NCBI GenBank assembly: GCA_016870245.1
Contig: VGCA01000011.1
Span: forward strand, 1 to 33,787
Direction of reading: 5' to 3'
Origin: Actinomycetota bacterium
GTDB taxonomy: Bacteria > Actinomycetota > Acidimicrobiia > IMCC26256 > PALSA-555
DNA: 33,787 bases
In this document: piece after piece, positions 28,406 through 33,787 of the stretch
Layout: each line of letters starts with the position of its first letter
Position numbering within the stretch: the first letter of the stretch is position 1
Translations under genes and position numbers: made by a program
Notes under the pieces: generated by a model
The model's input: the letters and a program-made list of their open reading frames with translations, nothing else
The model's database searches: none
Told to the model about the DNA's origin: nothing

Positions 28406-30778
28406 CTACGACGGAACCGCCACTCCGGGATCAGTGGGCGCGGGCGGTGCGTCGGGCGGGTCGCCCTCCTCCAGCCGGAGGTGCGGCAGCCACCCCAGCC
28501 ACCGGGGGAACCACCAGGCCGACTTCCCGAGGAGGGCCATCACCGCGGGCACCATCACCATGCGGAGGAGTGTGGAGTCGATCAGCACCGCGACGGCCAT
28601 GCCGAAGCCGATCAGCTTCACGGTCGGGCTCGCGTTGGTGACGAAGGAGCCGAACACCACGATCATGATCAGCGCGGCGGTGGTGATCACCCGCGCGGTG
28701 TTGGCGACGCCGAGCACCACCGACTCCTGGGGGTCGCCACTGCGGTCCCACTCCTCCTTGATGCGCGACATCAAGAAGACCTCGTAGTCCATCGACAGGC
28801 CGAAGAGGATGACGAACATCACCAGCGGCACGAACGACACGATGGGGATCGTCGACGTGAGGCCGACGGCCCCCTTCGCCCAGCCCCACTGGAAGACGGC
28901 GACGACCACGCCGTACGCAGCCGCGATCGACACCAGGTTCATGATCGCGGCCTTGAGCGGCACGAGGATCGACCGGAACACGATCACGAGCAGGATGAAC
29001 GCGCCGAGCACGACGGCGCCGATCACCCACGGCAGGTAGCGCGTCACGACGTCGGTCAGGTCGATGAGCGTGGCCGTTGGTCCACCGACCGACGCCACGA
29101 GGTCGGTGCCGGCGGTCGCGGCGGCGAGATCGGCCCGCAGGCGCTCCACCAGGTCGGTGGTCGCCGGATCGTCGGGCGCGGTGGTCGGCGTGAGCTCGTA
29201 GACGACCGCCGTCACCTTGTCGGCGTTGTTGGGGATCGGCCCAACCGAGTACTCGACCCCCTCGACGGTGCCCGGGGGCTGGAGCGCGCCCAGTGCCTTG
29301 TTCACCGGCGCGAGCGCCTCGAACGCGTCGAGGTAGGTCTGTGGGTCGTTCTCCGGCAGGGCGACGGCGACGACGAGCGGCCCGTTGGTGCCGGGTCCGA
29401 ACGCGTCGGTGGTGATGGTGAACGCCTGCTGCTGGGAGAGATCGTTCGGCAGCGAGCTGTCGTCGGGCATGCCGAAGTGGATGCGGAGGAACGGCATCGC
29501 GATCACGAGCAGCACCACGCCGCCCGAGACGAGGAAGATCCAGGGGCGGTGCGTGACCCGCCGGGCGAATCGGCCCCAGAACGTCGTCGTGGGGTCGGCC
29601 GGGCCGTCCTTGGCGATGAACTTCAACCGCACCGCGTCGATCTTCCGGCCGGCGAAGCCGAGGAGCGCGGGGAGCAGGGTGAGCGCGGCGACCATCATCA
29701 CCGCGACGCCGACCGCCGCGGCGACGCCCAGCGTCTGCACGAGGGGGATCGGGACGAAGACCAGGCCGAGGAGGGCGACGCACACGGTGACGCCCGCGAA
29801 CATCGAGGCCTTGCCGGCCGACCCCATCGCCCGGGCGACCGCGTCCTCCGGTGCGAGGCCGGCCTTCAGGTACTGCCGGTAGCGGGTGACGATCAGCAGC
29901 GAGTAGTCGAGCCCGACGCCCAGGCTGATCATCAGGGTCACCGGCGGGGCGGCCGACGAGATCGTGATGTGGCTGGCGAGGAAGTAGACGAGGCCGCTCG
30001 CGGTGATCGCGCCGAGCAGTGCGGTGGCGATGGGGATGGCCATCCCGAACAGCGACCCGAACGCGACGAGCAGGAGGACGGCGCCGAGCCCCAGGCCCAC
30101 CTCGTCGGCGTGGCTGGCCCACCACGAGACCGGCACGTTCCACATGTCGGCAACCTCACCGCCGATGTCCACCTGCACGCGGCCGGTCTCCACCGAGTCG
30201 ATCGCCCGCTGGAGGCGGTCGTACGGGTTGTCGTAGTCGGTGGCCTGCTCGTCGGGGTTGACGGGGAACTGGTCGATCAGGTCGACGATCGACCGGTCGA
30301 ACGACACGTTGGCGACCGCCACCCGCCCGTTGGCGGACACCGTGGGCGGGAGGTTCTTCGCGACCGCGGCAAGGGCGGCGGCCTCGTCGGCCGGCAGCTG
30401 GTCCGTGACGTGCTGGAGCGCCGACGCGGCGTCGGTGGTCAGTGGGTCGGGTGCCGACGAGATGCCCTTGGCCTTCCCGATGGCCTCCATCACCGCGGCG
30501 ACGACCGCGGCGTTGTCGGCGTCGGAGAGCTGCTGCCCCGCGGGGACCGAGAACACCACCCTCGCGGTCGCGGCGTTCTGCGACGTGAACCGCTCCTTCA
30601 GCAGGTCGTACGCGTCCTGCGAGTCGGCGTGGGGGATGCGGAACGAGTTGGAGACCGACTTCTTGTCGACGCCGTTGAGGTACCCGGCCGCGAGGATGAC
30701 GAGGACCCAGGCGAGGGCGACCCAACGGCGATGCCGCACGATGAACGCCCCGCTGCGCGCCATGAGTCCGCGCTGCAT
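28406..30778 (-). CDS. MmpL/RND superfamily transporter
   Basis: 790 aa. ATG at 30778; another Met six codons in is possible. The family layout is visible: TM1 after SGAFIVRHRRWVALAWVLVILAAGYLNG, a large loop 1 (SVSNSFRIPHADSQDAYDLLKERF ... ), a block of TM helices (VGLGLGAVLLLVAFGSLFGMAIPIATALLGAITASG, ISLGVGLDYSLLIVTRYR), a second loop and a second TM block ending in the MmpL hallmark ILFGLSMDYEVFLMSRIKEEWDRSGD. MmpL proteins move lipids or other hydrophobic molecules out of actinobacterial cells, powered by proton gradient. No accessory MmpS or periplasmic partner is seen beside it. It lies between the ABC exporter and the Bax-inhibitor-like gene, all on the minus strand; the short hairpin at 30818-30833 separates it from the upstream gene. 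Confidence 0.93.
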   Translation of the reverse strand: MQRGLMARSGAFIVRHRRWVALAWVLVILAAGYLNGVDKKSVSNSFRIPHADSQDAYDLLKERFTSQNAATARVVFSVPAGQQLSDADNAAVVAAVMEAIGKAKGISSAPDPLTTDAASALQHVTDQLPADEAAALAAVAKNLPPTVSANGRVAVANVSFDRSIVDLIDQFPVNPDEQATDYDNPYDRLQRAIDSVETGRVQVDIGGEVADMWNVPVSWWASHADEVGLGLGAVLLLVAFGSLFGMAIPIATALLGAITASGLVYFLASHITISSAAPPVTLMISLGVGLDYSLLIVTRYRQYLKAGLAPEDAVARAMGSAGKASMFAGVTVCVALLGLVFVPIPLVQTLGVAAAVGVAVMMVAALTLLPALLGFAGRKIDAVRLKFIAKDGPADPTTTFWGRFARRVTHRPWIFLVSGGVVLLVIAMPFLRIHFGMPDDSSLPNDLSQQQAFTITTDAFGPGTNGPLVVAVALPENDPQTYLDAFEALAPVNKALGALQPPGTVEGVEYSVGPIPNNADKVTAVVYELTPTTAPDDPATTDLVERLRADLAAATAGTDLVASVGGPTATLIDLTDVVTRYLPWVIGAVVLGAFILLVIVFRSILVPLKAAIMNLVSIAAAYGVVVAVFQWGWAKGAVGLTSTIPIVSFVPLVMFVILFGLSMDYEVFLMSRIKEEWDRSGDPQESVVLGVANTARVITTAALIMIVVFGSFVTNASPTVKLIGFGMAVAVLIDSTLLRMVMVPAVMALLGKSAWWFPRWLGWLPHLRLEEGDPPDAPPAPTDPGVAVPS

Positions 30779-30817
30779 GGTCCCCCCAGCCCCTCGCGAT
30801 CGGTGACGCGGGGGCAC

Positions 30818-30833
30818 TCGGCCCCTGGGCCGA
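30818..30833. terminator. Hairpin 3' of the Bax-inhibitor-1-like gene
   Basis: Perfect 7-bp arms TCGGCCC/GGGCCGA with a 2-nt loop, starting 3 nt after the BI-1-like stop on the minus strand. A likely terminator for that gene; it also lies just upstream of the MmpL start. Confidence 0.5.
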
Positions 30834-30836
30834 ATC

Positions 30837-31646
30837 TTAACGGCGCAGCAGCGACAGCAGGCGGAGGATCTCCAGGTACAGCCACACCAGGGTGACCATG
30901 ATCCCGAAGGCCCCGTACCACTCCATGTACTTCGGCGCGCCGGCGAGCGACGCTCGCCGGATGAACTCGTAGTCGAGGAACAGATTCAGCGCGGCGACCA
31001 CGCAGATCACGACGCTGATGAGGATCCCGAGCGGCGTGGGGTCGTTCCAGAACACCATGTCGACGCCGAACAGCGACAGCACCAGCCCGAGCAGGTACAT
31101 GACCATGATCCCGAGGGTGGCCCCGATCACCACCGCCTGGAACTTCTTGGTGACCTTGACGACGCCGAACACGTAGAGCGCGAGCGTGGCGAAGAAGACC
31201 CCGATGGTGGCGAGGACGGCCTGGAAGACGATGCCGTCCCACCGCAGCTCGAACGCCTTCGAGATGCCGCCGAGGAAGACACCCTCGGCGATGGCGTACA
31301 GCGGCGCGAGGACCGGTGACAGCTTCGGCTTGAAGATGCAGACCATCGCCAGGCCGAACCCGACGAACAGGCTGATCCAGACGACCGCGGAGAGCTCGAT
31401 CTGGTTGGTGGGGGAGACGTCGGTCTGCTGCCAGCCGAACACACCGCCGGCGATCACCAGCAGGAACAGCAGGAACGTCTTGAAGAAGGTGCCGTTGGCC
31501 GTCATCACCGCGCCGCGCGCGGTGGGCGGGGCCGGGCGGGTGCCGGACTCGGTGACGGCGGTGGCCGTGGCGGGGGAGGCCCAGCCGGCCCTCCACTCGT
31601 CGGTCTCGTGCTCGAACCGCTTGTCGTTCAGTGCCGGGTTGGCCAT
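30837..31646 (-). CDS. Bax inhibitor-1/YccA family membrane protein
   Basis: 269 aa. ATG at 31646 with GAGG about 8 nt upstream; a longer in-frame N-terminus (44 codons) has no RBS and is rejected. The N-terminal cytoplasmic segment of about 50 residues (MANPALNDKRFEHE...) is followed by seven predicted TM helices: FFKTFLLFLLVIAGGVFGWQQ, LSAVVWISLFVGFGLAMVCIF, APLYAIAEGVFLGGISKAF, GIVFQAVLATIGVFFATLALYVFG, QAVVIGATLGIMVMYLLGLVLSLFGV, LGILISVVICVVAALNLFLDYEF and FGIMVTLVWLYLEILRLLSLL. YccA/BI-1-type proteins are integral membrane proteins linked to ion homeostasis or proteolysis (FtsH regulation in E. coli). No partner is adjacent. TACCCT -10 at 31677-31682. Confidence 0.9.
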   Translation of the reverse strand: MANPALNDKRFEHETDEWRAGWASPATATAVTESGTRPAPPTARGAVMTANGTFFKTFLLFLLVIAGGVFGWQQTDVSPTNQIELSAVVWISLFVGFGLAMVCIFKPKLSPVLAPLYAIAEGVFLGGISKAFELRWDGIVFQAVLATIGVFFATLALYVFGVVKVTKKFQAVVIGATLGIMVMYLLGLVLSLFGVDMVFWNDPTPLGILISVVICVVAALNLFLDYEFIRRASLAGAPKYMEWYGAFGIMVTLVWLYLEILRLLSLLRR

Positions 31647-31676
31647 CAGGACCTCGCTCGGGTGGGTGAGGCCCCC

Positions 31677-31682
31677 AGGGTA
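31677..31682 (-). promoter_or_regulatory. Candidate -10 of the Bax-inhibitor-1-like gene
   Basis: Minus-strand TACCCT with a short leader of about 25 nt that carries GAGG before the ATG at 31646. Confidence 0.4.
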
Positions 31683-31778
31683 CGGCCCCGGAGGGGGTTG
31701 CCCGGTCCGCCCGTGCGACGATGAGGCCATGGACGACGGCCTGCTCTGCAAGCGCCTGCGGGCGCAGGGGCTCACCGG

Positions 31779-32729
31779 TCAGTCGGCGACCTGGCGGGCG
31801 ACCCAGTCGTCGACGTCGCGCACCCACTGCTGGGCGGCGGGCGCGTGGGGCACGATGTGCGCGCCGTGTGGCGCGCCCGGGTAGACGTGGAGCTCGGTCG
31901 ACACCCCGGCCCGCATCAGCGCCAGCGCGTAGAGCACGTCCTCGTCGCGGAACCCGTCGGCGCCACCGACGCACACGATGGCAGGCGGCAGGCCCGAGAG
32001 GTCCTCGCACCGTGCCGGGGCCGCGGTGTAGGGCACGTCGTCGGTGCCGTGGCGGTCGCCCAGGTAGGCGCGCCAGCCGTACACGTTGGCCTCGCGGCTC
32101 CACACCTGGAGGTTGTGGATGTTGCTCGACGCGGTGTGGAGGCGGTCGTCGATCATCGGGCACTCGAGCACCTGGAACGCGATCGGGATCTCACCCCGGT
32201 CGCGGGCCAGCAGGGCCAGGGCCGCGGCGAGGCCGCCGCCGGCGCTCGTGCCCTGGATGCCGATGCGGTCGGGGTCGATCCCGAGGTCGGCGGCGTGCGC
32301 GTGCACCCAGGCGAGGCCGGCGTAGCAGTCCTCGAGGGGGATGGGGTATGCCGCCTCCGGCGCGAGGCGGTACTCGACCGACACGCCGACGATGCCGAGG
32401 GTGGCGCACCACTCGTCCATCACCCGGTCGAGCATCTCGTAGGTGCCCATCACGTAGCCGCCGCCGTGGATCGCGTACACACACGGCCGGGCGCCGGTGC
32501 GGCCCTCGGGCGTGTAGATGCGCAGGACGATGTCCTGCCCGTCGACCGAGGCCACGGTGAGGTCCTCGTGGCGGACCTTGCCCGACGGGGCGAACGGCGG
32601 TGCCATCCCCGCGATCTGCTCCCGCATCGCGACCACGGTCTCATCGGACAGGTGGAAGGCCGGCAGCTCGCTGACGAGGGCGGCGTACACCGGGTCGAGC
32701 AGGGTGATTCCGTCGTGTGCGTCGGTCAT
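31779..32729 (-). CDS. Alpha/beta hydrolase, HSL/bHSL family esterase
   Basis: 316 aa. Hormone-sensitive-lipase-type fold: oxyanion HGGG at 88-91 (AIHGGGYVMGTYE), then VSVEYRLAPEAAYPIPLEDCYAGLAWVHAHA, nucleophile Ser162 in GTSAGGGLAAA, acid in CVGGADGFRDEDVLYA and catalytic His in YPGAPHGAH. These are the family signatures, predicting carboxylesterase/lipase activity on small esters. ATG at 32729; no strong RBS is visible, and a minus-strand TAGGTG at 32741-32746 could be a weak -10. It is divergent from the sterol desaturase gene, with a CGTTCG-TGT-CGAACG repeat in between. Confidence 0.9.
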   Translation of the reverse strand: MTDAHDGITLLDPVYAALVSELPAFHLSDETVVAMREQIAGMAPPFAPSGKVRHEDLTVASVDGQDIVLRIYTPEGRTGARPCVYAIHGGGYVMGTYEMLDRVMDEWCATLGIVGVSVEYRLAPEAAYPIPLEDCYAGLAWVHAHAADLGIDPDRIGIQGTSAGGGLAAALALLARDRGEIPIAFQVLECPMIDDRLHTASSNIHNLQVWSREANVYGWRAYLGDRHGTDDVPYTAAPARCEDLSGLPPAIVCVGGADGFRDEDVLYALALMRAGVSTELHVYPGAPHGAHIVPHAPAAQQWVRDVDDWVARQVAD

Positions 32730-32753
32730 GGCGTCATCTTCACCTACCCCTCA

Positions 32754-32768
32754 CGTTCGTGTCGAACG
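32754..32768. promoter_or_regulatory. Inverted repeat in a divergent promoter region
   Basis: Perfect arms CGTTCG/CGAACG around TGT. It sits between the hydrolase start (32729) and the desaturase start (32799), at the usual place for a shared operator. It is not an SOS box (the half-sites are in the opposite order). Confidence 0.4.
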
Positions 32769-32798
32769 CGCCTCACACGCGACGGCGACAACGGGTGC

Positions 32799-33611
32799 AT
32801 GGCCCTCCTCACGTTCCTGTGCGCGGTCGCGGCGGCTCTGGTGGTGCGCGGCCCGGGCGCCGTGGTCGGAGTCGTGGTGCTCGCGGCGGTGTTCGTCCCA
32901 CTCGAGCGGTGCGTCGCGCTGCATCGCATCCGGGTCCTGCGTCGCGGCCTCCTCGCCGACCTCACCCACCTGCTCCTGAACGCGACGATCGTCGCCGTGC
33001 TCACCATCGTGGGCGTCGTCGTCAGCACCGCGCCGCTGTGGTGGGTGCGGGCCGTCGACGTCGAGGGGCGGCTGCCGGCCCCGGCCTCGGTCGCGCTCGC
33101 GGTCGTCCTGGTCCTCGTGGCGCAGTACTGGGCGCACCGCTTCACGCATCAGGTGCCCGCGCTGTGGCGGTTCCATGCCGTGCACCACAGCATCGAGGAG
33201 ATGGACTGGGTCGCGTCGGCCCGGCTCCACCCGCTCGACCAGGCGATCACCCAGACGTTCACCGCGATGCCGCTCGTCCTGCTCGGGTACCGCCCCGGCG
33301 CGGTCGCGGGGTTGACGGTGGCCGTCGCGCTCCTGGCGATCTTCCAGCACGCCAACGTGCGGCTGCGGTTCCCGGGCCTGCGGTGGGTGGTGAACACGCC
33401 GGAGTGGCACCACTGGCACCACGCCCGAGACCCGGAGGCCCGTGACCGCAACTTCGGTCTGCCCGTGGTCGACCTGGCCTTCGGCACGGCGTACCTGCCC
33501 CGAGGTCGCCGGGCCCGGAGCTTCGGGACCGACGAGCCGGTGCCGGCCGCGGGGTACGTGGCCCAGCTCGTGTACCCCTTCCGGCCCCCGCACGAGCGGC
33601 CGCTGGCCTAG
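32799..33611 (+). CDS. Sterol desaturase / fatty acid hydroxylase superfamily protein
   Basis: 270 aa. Membrane di-iron enzyme family. Several hydrophobic helices at the N-terminus (MALLTFLCAVAAALVV, GAVVGVVVLAAVFVPL, LLNATIVAVLTIVGVVV, ALAVVLVLVAQYWAHRF) and three His clusters that bind the di-iron: HRFTH (113-117), HAVHH (126-130) and HHWHH (204-208), plus His144 and His184. The spacing HX3H, HX2HH, HX2HH matches the superfamily (C5 sterol desaturases, alkylglycerol monooxygenase and bacterial relatives). ATG at 32799 has no RBS. Such proteins oxidise hydrophobic substrates; the exact one is unknown. It is divergent from the HSL esterase, and the downstream gene starts 9 bp after its stop. 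Confidence 0.88.
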   Translation: MALLTFLCAVAAALVVRGPGAVVGVVVLAAVFVPLERCVALHRIRVLRRGLLADLTHLLLNATIVAVLTIVGVVVSTAPLWWVRAVDVEGRLPAPASVALAVVLVLVAQYWAHRFTHQVPALWRFHAVHHSIEEMDWVASARLHPLDQAITQTFTAMPLVLLGYRPGAVAGLTVAVALLAIFQHANVRLRFPGLRWVVNTPEWHHWHHARDPEARDRNFGLPVVDLAFGTAYLPRGRRARSFGTDEPVPAAGYVAQLVYPFRPPHERPLA

Positions 33612-33614
33612 CCT
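33609..33614 (+). promoter_or_regulatory. -10 element of the last gene (leaderless)
   Basis: TAGCCT, 6 nt (ccgggg), GTG at 33621. The TAG of the preceding gene is the first half of the element. Confidence 0.5.
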
Positions 33615-33620
33615 CCGGGG

Positions 33621-33787
33621 GTGCCCGTCACCGTGCGCGTGTCCCGCGGCCGTCCGCTGGCGCCCGTGTTCGCGATCACCCTGGTCGTGGTCGGCGCGTT
33701 CCTCGTGTTCTACGGGATCGCGGTGGTCGGCAAGACCGAGGTCCCCGGCGACCCCGACGCGACAGGGACCTTCTCCTGGGTGGTCGG
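33621..33787 (+). CDS. Single-TM membrane protein, 5' end only
   Basis: Partial: 55 codons from GTG 33621 to the window end. A short basic start (MPVTVRVSRGRPLA) leads to one hydrophobic helix (VFAITLVVVGAFLVFYGIAVV), then GKTEVPGDPDATGT. No recognised domain is visible. The start follows the desaturase stop by 9 nt and is placed by the leaderless -10. Confidence 0.55.
   Translation, partial: MPVTVRVSRGRPLAPVFAITLVVVGAFLVFYGIAVVGKTEVPGDPDATGTFSWVV

Noticed and set aside
1-33787. CRISPR array, tRNA, rRNA or insertion sequence
   Set aside because: No repeated spacer units, cloverleaf-like tRNA sequences, rRNA stretches or transposase genes with terminal repeats were seen on reading the window.

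Overview
The window is about 33.8 kb of very GC-rich chromosomal DNA. Intergenic gaps are short, GTG starts are common and both strands are densely coded. The SOS boxes have the CGAAC-N4-GTTCG form. At least nine genes begin 6-8 nt after a TAnnnT -10 element, which is the leaderless style common in Actinobacteria. The gene set (B12-dependent NrdJ, lexA beside a LysM protein, many SDR, acyl-CoA and SnoaL genes, MmpL, a DrrA-type ABC exporter) suggests an actinobacterium, perhaps of the Acidimicrobiia. The lineage is an inference. No tRNA, rRNA, CRISPR array, insertion sequence or prophage block was seen.

Layout. 1-2044 (+): the 3' end of a probable dapC, then dapD (lysine/peptidoglycan precursor synthesis) and an epoxide-hydrolase-like alpha/beta hydrolase. 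2066-3338: lexA (-) divergent from a LysM membrane protein (+), with four SOS-box-like sites between them. 3393-6950 (+): nrdR and nrdJ, separated by a strong promoter and a perfect 22-bp palindrome that is probably the NrdR operator. 7039-11843: a GT61-type glycosyltransferase, an SDR, a cupin, an RHH antitoxin/MazF toxin pair with a palindromic operator over its start codon, another SDR and a SnoaL-like protein. 11950-16468: an AI-2E transporter, a GNAT/DUF1353 pair, an enoyl-CoA hydratase and an unusual glycosyltransferase-like gene coupled to a predicted 40-codon leaderless ORF.

16569-25978 is rich in acyl-CoA and possibly steroid metabolism. It holds a fused two-domain acyl-CoA dehydrogenase (FadE34-like), an HSD10-type 3-hydroxyacyl-CoA dehydrogenase, a SnoaL/methyltransferase pair divergent from a TetR/SRPBCC pair across twin operators, then a TesB-like thioesterase, an acyl-CoA ligase and an amidohydrolase. 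Beside the dehydrogenase lies a decayed 5' fragment of a class III nucleotidyl-cyclase gene.

26036-33787: a Bcp-type peroxiredoxin; a DrrA/DrrB-type ABC exporter whose ATPase gene has an in-frame TAA; an MmpL/RND transporter; a Bax-inhibitor-1-like membrane protein; an HSL-type hydrolase; a sterol-desaturase-family protein; and the start of a one-TM membrane protein cut by the window end.

The best leads are the four-box SOS region, the toxin-antitoxin operator overlapping a leaderless start, the twin TetR operators, the nrdJ palindrome, the nonsense codon in the ABC ATPase, the cyclase relic, the hidden 40-aa ORF and the hairpins that carry the stop codons of convergent genes.
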